Assembly (NCBI RefSeq): GCF_003123685.1
Contig: NZ_QCYJ01000162.1
Span: 1-64,000 of the forward strand
DNA: 64,000 nt
Direction of reading: 5' to 3'
Origin: Nocardia aurea
GTDB taxonomy: Bacteria; Actinomycetota; Actinomycetes; Mycobacteriales; Mycobacteriaceae
The position numbers and the translations under genes were made by a program. Under the pieces are notes generated by a model, which did not search any database, was not told the origin of the DNA, and was given only the letters and a program-made list of their open reading frames with translations. Below, piece by piece: positions 8,440 through 18,506 of this stretch. Each line of letters starts with the position of its first letter. The stretch's first letter is position 1.

Positions 8440-9662
8440 GGCTGCCCCCCACCCGAGGAAGTGCCCGCGTTGAGCAGATCGCTGGTCATCCGGCCGTGCA
8501 ACTCGTCACGGACGGAGGCGACTCGGTCGATCGTGGCGGTCGATCGCCCGGCGGCGATCGCGCGGGCACGCACGTCGGCCAACGTGTCCTTGAGGGTGTT
8601 GAGTTTCTGGTTGCCTTCCTTGATCACCCACAGATACAGCTGATCCGGAGGAAGTGACTGCTTCTGCTGATCGTAATCGCGGGCGATCGCGGCGATCGCC
8701 TCCTCCGCGGTGAGCGCCGCACGTTCGTCGGGATTGACCAGTTTCAATACCTGGTCGGCGACTTTCGGTCGTTCGGTCAGGGTCGACCACAGCACGTGCG
8801 CGAGGATCGCCAGATCGGTGTCGTCGACGTCGGCGCGTCCGGCCAGCCACGCCGAGGCTCGCAGCAAGGCGACGCTCTGCTTCCAGCGTCGATCCGACAC
8901 CACCACGCCCTCGGCGCGCAGCGTGGCGCGCAAGGTCGCGATCGTGGAGAGAATGCCGTCGGGGATCCGCACGGCGGGAACCTCGCTGGCGACCGCGTGC
9001 TGCAACGCGCCCAGCTCCACGGTGGTCGCGGGGGTGTTCACGGAGGTGTCGGTCTTGAGCAGGTCGAGGAAGTTGGACTCTTCTGCCAGGTAGCCGAGTT
9101 CGATCCGGACGCTGAGCCGGTCCCAGATCGCGGCGGTTTCTTCCCCGTCGGGCAGTTCGTTGGAGGCGGTGACCGCGCTGATCAGCGGGCACGTGATCGG
9201 GTCGCCGCCGGCTTCGGGGTAGTAGCGGCGTTCGTTGAGCCAGGCCAGGGTCTCGTTGAGCGCTCCGACACCGCATTTGAAGATCTCGTCGACGAAGGCG
9301 ATGTGGGCGGTGGTGGCGCGACCGTCGAAGACCTGCCGGTACTGGCCCTGGGTGAGGGCGGCGACGTCGACGGGTCCGAACATTTTGGTCGGGGAGGTGA
9401 ACTTCGACAGCTGGATCTCCCAGCGGCGGGCACCGGTGATCCGTTCGGTCAACGCACGGCACAGCTGGGACTTGCCGGTGCCGGGCGGCCCGAGCAGGAA
9501 CGAATGCTGACCGGCGAGCATGGCCACGACGATCGCGCGGATCGCCTCTCCGCGTTCGAAGAAGTCCTTCGACAGCTCGGACACGATGGCGCGCATCGCG
9601 ACATCGGTGCTGGCGGGGACCGGGGATCCGGTCGATGGCGGTGGTGAAACAGCAACAGTCAT
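8436..9662 (-). CDS. MoxR-family AAA+ ATPase
   Basis: Probable AAA+ chaperone-type ATPase of the MoxR/RavA branch. Walker A GPPGTGKS is at residues 58-65 and Walker B FVDEIF at 123-128. An SNELPDGEE segment contains the sensor-1 Asn, and a C-terminal lid domain with ALLRASAWLAGR follows, which is typical of MoxR. The length (408) fits the family plus a helical tail (KLNTLKDTLADVRARAIAAGR). It is the first gene of a three-gene unit with a VWA protein (4-base overlap) and the DUF6744-like protein, downstream of the DpdA-like gene. The set resembles MoxR-VWA modules seen in bacterial conflict loci, but no effector domain is recognisable here. Confidence 0.85.
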   Translation of the reverse strand: MTVAVSPPPSTGSPVPASTDVAMRAIVSELSKDFFERGEAIRAIVVAMLAGQHSFLLGPPGTGKSQLCRALTERITGARRWEIQLSKFTSPTKMFGPVDVAALTQGQYRQVFDGRATTAHIAFVDEIFKCGVGALNETLAWLNERRYYPEAGGDPITCPLISAVTASNELPDGEETAAIWDRLSVRIELGYLAEESNFLDLLKTDTSVNTPATTVELGALQHAVASEVPAVRIPDGILSTIATLRATLRAEGVVVSDRRWKQSVALLRASAWLAGRADVDDTDLAILAHVLWSTLTERPKVADQVLKLVNPDERAALTAEEAIAAIARDYDQQKQSLPPDQLYLWVIKEGNQKLNTLKDTLADVRARAIAAGRSTATIDRVASVRDELHGRMTSDLLNAGTSSGGGQP

Positions 9663-9818
9663 GACGACTCCGGGATGTTGTGACGGGATACGGGGAACAA
9701 GAGATCGCCGCGGTGGGCGTGGTGTGCGTGGTGCGGTCGGTGAGATCGTGTGCGGCGGCTACCGGCGGCAGTGGCGGCATGCACCGATGTAGCGAAATGG
9801 CCTGTGACGTAGGGGAGT

Positions 9819-10535
9819 TCACAGATTCAGGGCGAGCTGGATGCCCTGGGGGTGGTGTCGGTGAGCGTGGTAGGCGGCGATCACCTGCGCGCGCCAGCGC
9901 AGCGCGTAGGTCGCGCAGTTTCCGCAGTGGCGGTGGTGACAGCCGGGCAGCGGTGGCGCGTGTACCGCTGCCTTGGACCAGGCCATCGAATCGCTCGAGC
10001 GGATCAGGGAGCCGTAGCTTGCGATACCGGCCAGCTTGACCCCGAAGGCATGAATTTTCAGGGCGGGTGCCGCGTCGACGATCTCGGCGAAGATCCGCGC
10101 GGCCTCCGCCGACGCCTGCCGACGACAGATCGACCCGACCCCGACCAGAGGTTCGGCGGCCAGGTCGAATCCTGCTGCTGTGTAGAGGTCGATGCAGCGT
10201 AGGTAGTCATCGACGGTCCAGCCCTGCAATACCGGCATGAACGGTAACTCGGGCGCCAGCTCACGCAGGCGCGCGAAGTTGTCGACGGTGCGGTGTTGAT
10301 GCCCGCGCACTGTCAGCCCGGTACCGGCGAAAACGACGCGGCCGATGCGCCCGCCCGCCAGTGCTTGGGGCTCACAGCACCAGTCTTGCGGGGAAATTGC
10401 TGAAAGAAGACCGATTTCGTCGCTGTAGCGGCGGGCGTGGTCGGCGTATTCGGCGGGTGTGGGCGCGTGGTTCCAGTTGCCGTGGCGTTGGATCTGGGTG
10501 AACGCGCCGTTCCCCAGAATTTGAAGTCTCACGAG
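9819..10535 (-). pseudogene. DpdA/TGT-like transglycosylase, C-terminal fragment
   Basis: C-terminal ~235 residues of a tRNA-guanine-transglycosylase-like protein of the kind annotated as DUF7221/DpdA, proposed to place 7-deazaguanine bases in DNA. Recognisable blocks are ISPQDWCCEP, GLTVRGHQHRTVDNF, PFMPVLQGWTVDDY, AAEPLVGVGSICRRQ, IHAFGVKLAGIASYG, SSDSMAWS with the second catalytic-type Asp, and a Cys/His zinc-type cluster PGCHHRHCGNC. The expected first catalytic motif (DSGAF) is replaced by GNGAF, and an in-frame stop lies a few codons upstream, because a mobile element begins here at 10505-10509. The missing N-terminus is at 23427-23550. The fragment is very unlikely to be active. Confidence 0.75.
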
Positions 10536-10544
10536 ACATCTCAA

Positions 10545-10915
10545 GCAGGGGATGTACTACGGTGGGCTCCGACCATAAGAAACGAACAACAGTTACCGGC
10601 CACATGGATCGTTGGGTTTCCTTACCCTGCAGGCGTTTCGTGAGCGATGGTCACCGACCGAGTTCGAGCAACAGCTACAACTCGCATAGCCGGTTGACCT
10701 GTCACCGGGGCCCAGTCATTACCTCCTGATGCAACTGCAGAGCCCGCAACGGATCCGATCTCCTAGCCACGTTGGCGATCTCGTCGAGCAAGGTCATCAC
10801 AGCTCGGTACCGACGTTCTAGACGTCGACACCGGGGTTGGTGTCGACGTCGTCCACCGCGTCCCACTCGTCGGTCAGGGCATCGATTCGAGCAGCCAAAT
10901 CGTCTGCGTCGGAGC
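10545..10915. other. Left end of the inserted element, no gene seen
   Basis: No credible coding frame. Close to the border is an interrupted palindrome, GTCTC-GT-GAGAC, at about 10530-10541, which may belong to the recombination site. Confidence 0.35.
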
Positions 10916-11770
10916 CTAGTTCAGGGCGGCAAGCCCGCTCGTGGTGGCGGCGTGGCCGAAGCAGATGCGCGGCATGAGCTGGTGGGCGCTGTTGGGCAGC
11001 AGCTTGGGCTCCAGCGCAGCCTCCGGTCCGCTCACGGGGCCGAGTACGAAACTGTCAGCGAATGAGGCTGCCTGCCAACGGTTCTGAGTGTCGCTGGCCC
11101 GTACGGCCCACAGCTTGCCGTCCTCGCGCCGCACCGGTGTTGCGCCTCTAACCAGCGCGCCCCACGGCCCGGGCCTGGATGCCAGAGGGTTTGCAGCCAC
11201 GGGTGTGCTCGCTTTTGTAGATCCGGATTCGCCGGTTGAATGTCTGCTGTACCCACGCGGCGGCGGCATCGACGTAGGACTGGAAGCCGTCGGCCACCCC
11301 GTCGATCCACTGTTTCTTCCATGCCTGGTTGAAGTCCTGCGCGTCGTCGAGGCCGCCTTCGAGGCGCGACGCCCACCAGAGCGGTGCCTCGTAACGCGAG
11401 TCGGGGAGGTGGGCGTTCATCAGTGTGTGCAGGCGTGGCACGCTGGTGCTGAAGCCACTGACCACGACACGGCCGACTGTCGGTGCGGGCCGGTGCATTG
11501 TGGCCTCGGCACCGCGTGGAATGTCCCGGGGAATCCACAGGCAGAGCTCTCTGAGCAGGCGCATCAGCGTCGCCGGAGCCTCGAATGGCTCGAAATGGCT
11601 CGACGGGGCGACTGGGATTGCGTGTGAGCCGATTCCTCTGGCGGACATCAATGGTGAAGGCTTGGCGCGACTGCAAGCACGTACATGATCCCGTGCCGCA
11701 GACCACCAGGGGAGGCAGAGGCTACATGTGGATACGGCTCTTACACAATGTTCAACCCCAGGACACGATG
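10916..11770 (-). pseudogene. Unknown gene with a frame break
   Basis: Two successive minus-strand frames look coding and can be joined by a single frame change near 11150. The upstream part (roughly 11148-11610) reads like a real protein: RVVVSGFSTSVPRLHTLMNA, an acidic/aromatic stretch with LWWASRLEGGLDDAQDF, and WKKQWIDGVADGFQSYVD. The downstream part (10916-11150) continues with REDGKLWAVRASDTQNRWQA and ends GLAALN. I do not recognise the family. The upper boundary is uncertain. It lies next to the amidase-domain gene in the same orientation, so it may belong to the cargo of the element. Confidence 0.45.
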
Positions 11771-11883
11771 ATGGAGGAGGCGGCGTCCTCGTCGCGAAAG
11801 CCAGCAAAGATGTTGGCGCCCAACAGGAGAACCGGCCGTGCAGCGGCACGACTGTACCGAATGTGGCGTCGACGAAGGCGAAA

Positions 11884-13533
11884 TTATGGATTTGCGACAG
11901 CGCCGATTAATGGCTCGTCCAACTCTAGGACGTCCCCGAATAACTTGTGGATCGGAGTCGGTGGCGGCTTTGTTCCTTCGCGATTCGAAAGCATCTTACT
12001 CGTGAGCCGAATCTTGCCGACTTCTGCGGCGGTTCTGCTGGATGTCAAGAAGGTGATCATTAGCTGCAAAATCGCCTCAATAGGTACCTTCTTTACGAAC
12101 TTCAGGTAGAGGTAAAGTCCCTGCAAACCCCCATCAACATGACCTCCTGCGAGCAAGTGCGTCAACACTCCCGGATCCAGCAGATCAAAAAAGAAGTGCC
12201 TTCCTTCACGTCGCTCTTCCCATCCATGTTCGAAAATGTAGAACAGCTTTCCGTCGACTCTCACCAGGGGTTTCCAGAAAGACTCGGTGGTCAAATCATC
12301 CACTCCTCGCACCAGCTTTTTGCCAACCATTTCACTAACAAGTGTGGCGAGATTTTCAAATTTAGATGACTTTGCGAACTTGATTAGAAGGTTTTCGCCG
12401 TGAATTTCGACTACTTTCTTGCCGGTAGGTCCGGCCAGCACTTTCAGTGCATCGAAGTTCAGGAGCCTGTCTTTTCGTACAGCAAGCTCATAATACCCGC
12501 CTAATGGCTCGGTCGAGAATTCGAGTGGTATGAAGAGCTTGGAGAGTCCGGAAAGTTTCGTCTTGAGATAGATGCCGCGGGTGCTCTCCGTCAGGTTGAA
12601 CACAGGCCGCCTGTTTTCATCGAAAGCTTCGATCGGTGCGTTTACGAACTCGATGCCGATCGATCTCGGATTCGTCGATTCACCGTGCGGCACATTTGTG
12701 GCGATATCTACGAATTGTATTATGCTACCTTTGCCATCGGTGCTCAAGTTATTCACGCAGAAATGTGGAATGGGAAAGAACGATCCGCCTGTACTTGTAC
12801 GTTCTTCCCGTACATTCGGAATTGACATGTCGGAGAACGCCGCCGTCTCATGAAGCAGGATCTGCGTGGGCATCCCCCCACTCCTAATTCCAATGCTAGC
12901 ATTATACTTGCCCATTCCCGGCTCGTCTTTCCAATTGCTAAAGTTGAGCGATGGTGATGCGATATTGTATTCCTCGGTGAAGGCAACCAGTCTATCTTTT
13001 TTTACTGGGTCATAGTCATGAAGCCTCGCTGCTACTGTTGCCTGTGCAGGATCATAGGGCTTATAAAACTTTCGAATCACTCGATTCGTCGCCGACTCCC
13101 AGCGAAGTGTGTACTGACTAAAATACGATATGGAATCGGCCGTGCTCGCTTGATATTGCCGTGTGTCCGCGATAGGAAAGTCTTGCACTCCTGACTGTGC
13201 ACGTACCATGGAAATAAATTCTCTAGCGATCGCGCCATGTACCTCAAACGTGTCCTTCGTCTGTTTGTTGTGAAAAAAGACGACGTAATGAACGTCGCTT
13301 GAGTTCCCCTGGTTTGGGTATGTCTGGACCTTGAAATTCCCAAAAGGCGACAGAACGCTAATCACAGTGTCGTCGTCATGCGCCGCGCCACCGAAGAACG
13401 AGGATTCCTTACTGGAGAAGGCACCCGCGACGGATGAGTCGTAGGTGTCCATCGCGCGTGGCTGGGGAACCGTCGGCACGCTCGGTGGAGCTGGCGGAGC
13501 GATTGTTGGCTGCCGAGAAGTACTATCTGCCAC
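11884..13533 (-). CDS. Protein with N-acetylmuramoyl-L-alanine amidase (Amidase_2-like) domain
   Basis: A 549-residue protein whose middle carries a PGRP/Amidase_2-like fold. The candidate zinc ligands are His228 (ILLHET), His257 (IPHFCVNN) and His283 (VPHGES), followed by the family signature SIGIEFVNAP at 291-300 and preceded by the typical GSIIQFVDI strand. The first ~30 residues are Pro-rich and there is no signal peptide or membrane segment. Residues 60-200 and 330-549 match nothing I know. Base composition is clearly lower in GC than the island. Its start lies ~60 bases downstream of the large propeller protein's stop, so the two are probably co-transcribed. Cutting of peptidoglycan or a related amide is inferred from the fold. 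Confidence 0.65.
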   Translation of the reverse strand: MADSTSRQPTIAPPAPPSVPTVPQPRAMDTYDSSVAGAFSSKESSFFGGAAHDDDTVISVLSPFGNFKVQTYPNQGNSSDVHYVVFFHNKQTKDTFEVHGAIAREFISMVRAQSGVQDFPIADTRQYQASTADSISYFSQYTLRWESATNRVIRKFYKPYDPAQATVAARLHDYDPVKKDRLVAFTEEYNIASPSLNFSNWKDEPGMGKYNASIGIRSGGMPTQILLHETAAFSDMSIPNVREERTSTGGSFFPIPHFCVNNLSTDGKGSIIQFVDIATNVPHGESTNPRSIGIEFVNAPIEAFDENRRPVFNLTESTRGIYLKTKLSGLSKLFIPLEFSTEPLGGYYELAVRKDRLLNFDALKVLAGPTGKKVVEIHGENLLIKFAKSSKFENLATLVSEMVGKKLVRGVDDLTTESFWKPLVRVDGKLFYIFEHGWEERREGRHFFFDLLDPGVLTHLLAGGHVDGGLQGLYLYLKFVKKVPIEAILQLMITFLTSSRTAAEVGKIRLTSKMLSNREGTKPPPTPIHKLFGDVLELDEPLIGAVANP

Positions 13534-13593
13534 GTCTACCCCTCATTCAGAAACGCGCGTGGGCGGGGAATGCTGTGATCGGTGCGCCATCTG

Positions 13594-16500
13594 TCACGAG
13601 AGTTGGCCAGTCTTTGGGTCGTATGTTACCTCGACGGCCACAACCTGGTCCGTGGGTAACACTTCAATCCACTGATCAAAAACTTGGTATGGCGCCGCTG
13701 GGCGGAAGCCACCGTCGAGCGGGTCGAAGCCGTTTTCGAAAACCTTGTCGGCGGCGAGGGTGTTATTGAGCTCGGTGTTCTCTTTCTTCAGCTTCTCGGC
13801 AAGCTCGTCCAAGACCTGGCCGTACGTCCACGGTGTGTTGCCATCAGAATGCTTTCCTGCCCATCGTTGCGGATCACCGGGCTCAAGTTTGTAGCTCTGT
13901 TCCAGCCCCACCTTGCCTTCGTTTTCGTCACGTTTCAGTAGTGCCAACGCCTCAACCTCTTGCCCTGGACGAATAGGCAGGACCGCTTTTACCCACGCCG
14001 CGTTGAGGAATTGATTGCGTCGTGCGTCGCCGTCGATCTGAATCAGCCAGCCGAGTGAGCTGCCGAGAGGAGCGGGGTGGCTATCCTCGGTGATCGGGTA
14101 GTTCAGTCGCCATTCGTCTCCTACCGTCATGTCGCCGGCCGCCGTTGCGGCTTTCGCAAGGAATCTGTTCTTAGAAGGGTGCGTGTAGCTGCTGGTGACC
14201 GCACCGTCAGTCAGCGGTTCCCCCTTGATCTCTTGATCACTGGGTGGGTGTGTGGCCGGGACCGGATATCGACCCTGATAGTCGTTCTTAGTAGGGTCGT
14301 CTGGGCCGATCGGCGGGATTTTTCCGGGGCGCCAATAGTCGGGGGCCACGAAGTAGAGCATCTCGTCCACGTCGAAGATCTCTCGTAGGTATTCCGCTTT
14401 CAGCTGCGCCGAATTTGTAAAGTCGCCATGGAGTTTATTGATGAGGTGGCCGTAAACGAGATGGCGTTCTTCGGCTCGCAGATCAGCTGCTGGTCGTTGC
14501 GGAACGCTGCGCACGAGCTTCGAACGTTCACGTACCGCAGTCAGGTACGCTTTGCGGTTAAGTGCGTCAACCTGCTCCAGGTAGTCGTCGTAGGCAGCTT
14601 TGTTGGCCGCATTGCGATCATCGATCTCCTTCTTCTTTTCCGCAGTAGGTTGGAACCAAACCGCACCCGTCAAGACGAAGGTCACTACCTTGTCCCATTC
14701 TATTGCGCTATCGGTAACAACACCTAATTGGATTTTCTGTTTATCGGCGGTCCACCGCCATCCAAACGCCCAATGGCCGGTGAAATCCGTTCCTTGGGCA
14801 GAGACTTGGGAAAGCGGGAATACTTTTGCTGGATCATCCCATATTGGCTCAAACCCTGGTGGGCTGGGAGGTGGATCAGTCGTTCCAATGAGAATAAAGG
14901 GTCCAGGCTGAGGATCCTCGCCGTAATTCCACGACCCAGTTGGCTGAAATGAAACTGGCTGGTTATCTGGATATAGGATCGTGCCAGAGTTATCGGGCTT
15001 TTTAAGCGCGGACAAGTCAGGTGCCTCGACGATGTGGATTAGTTGCCCCAGCCCGAGGGCTTTGCCGGGATCCTCCATGAAGTCCTGCCAGACCATCGCT
15101 GTGCGCAGGTGCTGCAGTTGTACGCCGACCTTGCGCATCTTGCGGCGCAGATCGTAGTTGACCAGCCGGTTTGACGTGTTCTGGACGACGTAGCGGCGGC
15201 TGGTGGTGTCTGTGGTTTCGGTGACGGTCCGGAACGTCGTTTTGAAGTTCCGGCGGATCTGGCTGGTGACCTTGGCGCTTTGCGTGCGGGCATGTTTGTG
15301 GGTCACCTCGGAACTTTTCTTGCGTGAGGTATCGGAGCTGAAACTCGCGCTTGCTTCGGCATGGGCGATACCGACGAACTCAGCGCCGCCGGAGGCGCTG
15401 GCACCTAATTTGGTGTCGCTGCTGTTCTCTTCTTTAACGGCGTCAGCGATTTCGTCCTGCTCTGTCAGCGACTCCTCGGATGTCCGCGTGGACTCCTCGA
15501 ATGTTTCTAGCGTCTTCTCGATGAGCGTCTTTCGGGTGCTGGACTCAATGACTTCAACCGTTCCGCCGGGACTAATCCACAGGTGACCAACTGGTGCACC
15601 GAGGAACGAGTCGAACTCGAAGAAGTACTGCCGGAACAGATCAACGAGCCCAACAGGCGACAGGACGGCCGCGACCGCAGTGCTTAAAGCGCGAAGGGGC
15701 AGGATCTCATCCGTTACGTCGCTCAGATCTGCGGATGGGTAATCATCAGCTTGAGCTCCGCCGAGCACCACCGGAGTCAGAAGGGCGATGTTGGATTTTC
15801 CAGCCCAGCCCCTTGCGAGTGGCTTGTAGACGCCGAACACTTCACTTGCATAGGGCAGTGTGCCGGTGAAGTACTTCAGCGGCCGCCCGTGAATTGGCGG
15901 TGGAGGATTGTCCTGCCACCACGCCCCCTGTACGGACTTGTCTTTCCCAGGCCACCACACCTCCATGTGGGTGGAATAGCGAGTTAGTGCCGCGATCCCG
16001 CCGTTCGGTGCGGCCGCCTGCGCAATCTGGTAGTGGTCTTGCCAGCCGGCTTCCTCGGTCCACGAGGCGTCCTGCACTCTCTCGTCGACATGCCACCACA
16101 CCTCGATGTGGCTGGGATTGCGCGACAGAGCGGCAATGCTGCTCGATGTCGAGGCTTGGCCGGCTGGGGCCACTTCATAGGGCTTGCGCCAGCCGCCGGA
16201 CTCTGTCCAGTGGGCGGCCTGCACCGTGCCGCCTTTCCCGATCCAGAGCACTTCCATGTTGGAGGCGCCACGGGATACCGCGGCAATGCTGCCCGTCTTT
16301 GAGGCAGTGTCCGTTGCCAAGGGGTTAGCGGCAACTGTCCAAGCATCCGTTTCCTCGGTCCAGTAGGCACCCTGTACGGAGTGATCGTTCTTGATCCACC
16401 ACACCTCCATATGGGAGGCGTTAAGTGACAGCGCGGCGATCCCGCCCTGCTCTGAAACGTTGGCGGCTACCACGGTCTCTGGGTTCTCCCAGCCGCCCGC

Positions 16501-17079
16501 TCGGGTCCACCGGGCGGCCCGTACCGAACCGCTCTTCCCGACCCACAACACCTCCATATCGGTGGAGCTACGCGACACCGAGGCGATGCCACCCGAGGCG
16601 TTGTTTGTCCCCGCCACGGGAGCGGCGGGTCGCTGCCAGTCCTTTTCGGCCTCGGTCCACCAAGCCCCCTGCACCGAGCCGTCCTCGCCTATCCACCACA
16701 CCTCCATGTGGTCGGAGCTCCGCGAGAGCGCGGTGATGCCACCCGTCTTCGAGGCCTTTTCCGACCCGGGTATCTGATACTGTTTCTGCCAATCTGACGC
16801 CTCGGTCCACCGGCGGCCATGTACCCACCCGTCGTCGCCGATCCACACCACCTCCATGTGGTCGGAGCTCCGCGATACAGCCGCGACAGCGCTGTTCGGC
16901 CCGGCGGCGGTGGGCGGAGACAGCTGACGCTGATGCCACGTCCGTGGTTCGTTACCTTCGCTTGCGCGCATTATCCTGGTTGCGATTTCGGCACCAGCAT
17001 TTTTCGGCGGATTGATTGAGGACAGCAAACGCTTGACATCCTTCAGTAACCGGGCACTGCGCTGTTGAAACGTAGCCAT
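13594..17079 (-). CDS. 1161-residue protein with seven-repeat beta-propeller lectin domain
   Basis: Large protein with no clear signal peptide. Residues ~62-395 hold seven repeats of 48-50 residues. Each has the core (H/T/N)(M/I)EV(W/L/V)W(I/V)G followed by (S/T)VQ(G/A)A(W/R/H)W; MEV occurs at about 75, 125, 175, 224, 275 and 372, with IEV at 324. This fits a seven-bladed PLL/DUF346-type sugar-binding propeller. Residues ~400-510 are hydrophobic/mixed, and 510-625 are Ser/Thr/Glu-rich and helical. Residues 625-690 form a basic helical block (NYDLRRKMRKVGVQLQHL). The rest is mixed with a helical stretch at 812-900. The ATG at 17079 follows GAGGGAGC. A carbohydrate-binding surface or delivery protein is an inference; the large C-terminal part is unrecognised. 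Confidence 0.65.
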   Translation of the reverse strand: MATFQQRSARLLKDVKRLLSSINPPKNAGAEIATRIMRASEGNEPRTWHQRQLSPPTAAGPNSAVAAVSRSSDHMEVVWIGDDGWVHGRRWTEASDWQKQYQIPGSEKASKTGGITALSRSSDHMEVWWIGEDGSVQGAWWTEAEKDWQRPAAPVAGTNNASGGIASVSRSSTDMEVLWVGKSGSVRAARWTRAGGWENPETVVAANVSEQGGIAALSLNASHMEVWWIKNDHSVQGAYWTEETDAWTVAANPLATDTASKTGSIAAVSRGASNMEVLWIGKGGTVQAAHWTESGGWRKPYEVAPAGQASTSSSIAALSRNPSHIEVWWHVDERVQDASWTEEAGWQDHYQIAQAAAPNGGIAALTRYSTHMEVWWPGKDKSVQGAWWQDNPPPPIHGRPLKYFTGTLPYASEVFGVYKPLARGWAGKSNIALLTPVVLGGAQADDYPSADLSDVTDEILPLRALSTAVAAVLSPVGLVDLFRQYFFEFDSFLGAPVGHLWISPGGTVEVIESSTRKTLIEKTLETFEESTRTSEESLTEQDEIADAVKEENSSDTKLGASASGGAEFVGIAHAEASASFSSDTSRKKSSEVTHKHARTQSAKVTSQIRRNFKTTFRTVTETTDTTSRRYVVQNTSNRLVNYDLRRKMRKVGVQLQHLRTAMVWQDFMEDPGKALGLGQLIHIVEAPDLSALKKPDNSGTILYPDNQPVSFQPTGSWNYGEDPQPGPFILIGTTDPPPSPPGFEPIWDDPAKVFPLSQVSAQGTDFTGHWAFGWRWTADKQKIQLGVVTDSAIEWDKVVTFVLTGAVWFQPTAEKKKEIDDRNAANKAAYDDYLEQVDALNRKAYLTAVRERSKLVRSVPQRPAADLRAEERHLVYGHLINKLHGDFTNSAQLKAEYLREIFDVDEMLYFVAPDYWRPGKIPPIGPDDPTKNDYQGRYPVPATHPPSDQEIKGEPLTDGAVTSSYTHPSKNRFLAKAATAAGDMTVGDEWRLNYPITEDSHPAPLGSSLGWLIQIDGDARRNQFLNAAWVKAVLPIRPGQEVEALALLKRDENEGKVGLEQSYKLEPGDPQRWAGKHSDGNTPWTYGQVLDELAEKLKKENTELNNTLAADKVFENGFDPLDGGFRPAAPYQVFDQWIEVLPTDQVVAVEVTYDPKTGQLS
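15895..16890 (-). repeat. Seven ~150-bp direct repeats encoding propeller blades
   Basis: On the forward strand the CACCTCCATGTGG-like motif (antisense of HMEVW) recurs about every 145-150 bases from ~16855 down to ~15960. The copies differ enough to be an old in-gene duplication. They could cause recombination or misassembly. Confidence 0.75.
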
Positions 17080-17600
17080 CTCAAGCTCCCTCGGTCTCTG
17101 GTGTGACCAACACGGGAAGGCGCGGCCGGATCCGCGTCTGATCCAATGTCATGGCACATAGGACGCTTCCATGGTCGGGCTGGCTTGTATCGAGTATTCG
17201 GGTACTTGTTTTCAGCTACCATCTACGTTGGACTCCGATGACGGCGGATGGCCGTCATCGAGTCGCTCGGCACGGCCCGGTTGGACCTTACCGTTGCTTT
17301 TCGGCAATTACAGTCCGGAACCCCTGAAAGTTATAAACAGACACGACCATCCGGTCGCCTGCAACACCACTGTGGTGGTCCTGCCGCTGACCGCACCGGA
17401 CCCTCAGCTTCGGGCGTGGACATGATTCGCCATCAACAGGGGTGCGACGATGATTACCCACCTCTGCTCGCCGACTCGGCTGCTGTTGGCTGATCTGCAC
17501 CCCGCCGACAACCGTTTGCCTGGCGTATGTTGCCACTCGGGCGTGGTCCACCTTTGGTCGGCAGGCGATCGTTGGCCTCTCCCACGACGCCCTGTTCGGC
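17080..17600. other. Gap upstream of the propeller gene
   Basis: No convincing gene. The part near 17090 holds the ribosome site (GAGGGAGC) of the minus-strand propeller gene. The right part may contain more of the degraded IS3 element that becomes recognisable from ~17600. Confidence 0.35.
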
Positions 17601-17603
17601 GAG

Positions 17604-17971
17604 GTGCTCGACCCTGAGCTGGCCTTCGTGATCGACGCCTATGCGCGACGGATACTGGGCGGGCGCACGTCCATCGCGTTCAGTGAACGCCTCGCAGAGG
17701 TCGGGATCCAGCCCGCGTCGGCGCTGTGGGATCGAGCTACGACAACGCCCTCACTGAGACGATCAACGGCCCCTACCAGACCAAGCTGATCAAATCCCGC
17801 GGCCCGTGGCGCAAGGTCGATCACGTCGAATTCGCCACCGCGGAATGGGTCGACTGGTTCAAGCACCGCCGCCTCTATCGCTACTGCGGCGATATCCCAC
17901 CTGCGGAGATGAAGGCTGCCCACTACGCTCAACACCCAGCCCAGCAAGCGACCGCGTTGTCACACCGATAG
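17604..17971 (+). pseudogene. IS3-family transposase remnant (OrfB C-terminus)
   Basis: Two forward frames together give the end of an IS3-type OrfB integrase. The first has AFVIDAYARRILGGRTS and SERLAEVGI. The second, one frame away from ~17726, has SSYDNALTETING, KLIKSRGPWR and TAEWVDWFKHRRLYRYCGDI. The family has these blocks in one frame, with the catalytic Glu in DNALxExxNG. A deletion plus a frame change lies near 17730. The N-terminal DDE residues and OrfA are missing, so it is dead. Confidence 0.75.
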
Positions 17972-17994
17972 GTCTAGGGACCGACCGAGGCGGT

Positions 17995-18249
17995 TCAGAC
18001 CGTAGTGTTGGTGTGATCAGGAAGTCGGTGCGGGGTGTCGACGAGTTTGGTGAGCGCGGCTTCGGGGAGGGACGACACGCCCGCGTTGGGGACGGAGTTT
18101 GCGCCGATCCAGCGGGCGGGGATGAGTTCGAGGTTGCCGGAGGCTGTATCGCTGTCTGCCCATTTACCGTTCTTGTGCAGGGTGCGGGCTTCATCGGCGA
18201 TGATCTGGCAGGTCCAGTCTGTACCGTCTACAAGGGCCCAGGGCCTCAT
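17995..18249 (-). pseudogene. Short fragment of an unknown gene
   Basis: An 84-residue frame (DWTCQIIADEARTLHKNGKW, then NLELIPARWIGA) that looks protein-like but has no good start region. It may be the end of a gene cut off by the IS3 remnant or by the hydrolase-side sequence. No family recognised. Confidence 0.3.
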
Positions 18250-18506
18250 ACACCTGGAGCCGCCATCCGTGTCATCGTGTCATCGTGTGAGAGCAGCGGC
18301 TACGCTCACGACCAGATCGGGCAAGCACACCGGTCACACGGAGCGAGGTGCATCAAACCCGGGGACGATTCAGGCGGGCCTGACAGCACTGTTGTCGGGT
18401 CGCTATTGGGACCTTATCGACGCAAGGAAGTTCTATTTCCTCCGGGCATGAAAGCCCTTGCGAAGAATCTGGTGGAAGTCCAATTCAGCCAAGGACGGTG
18501 GAACCG

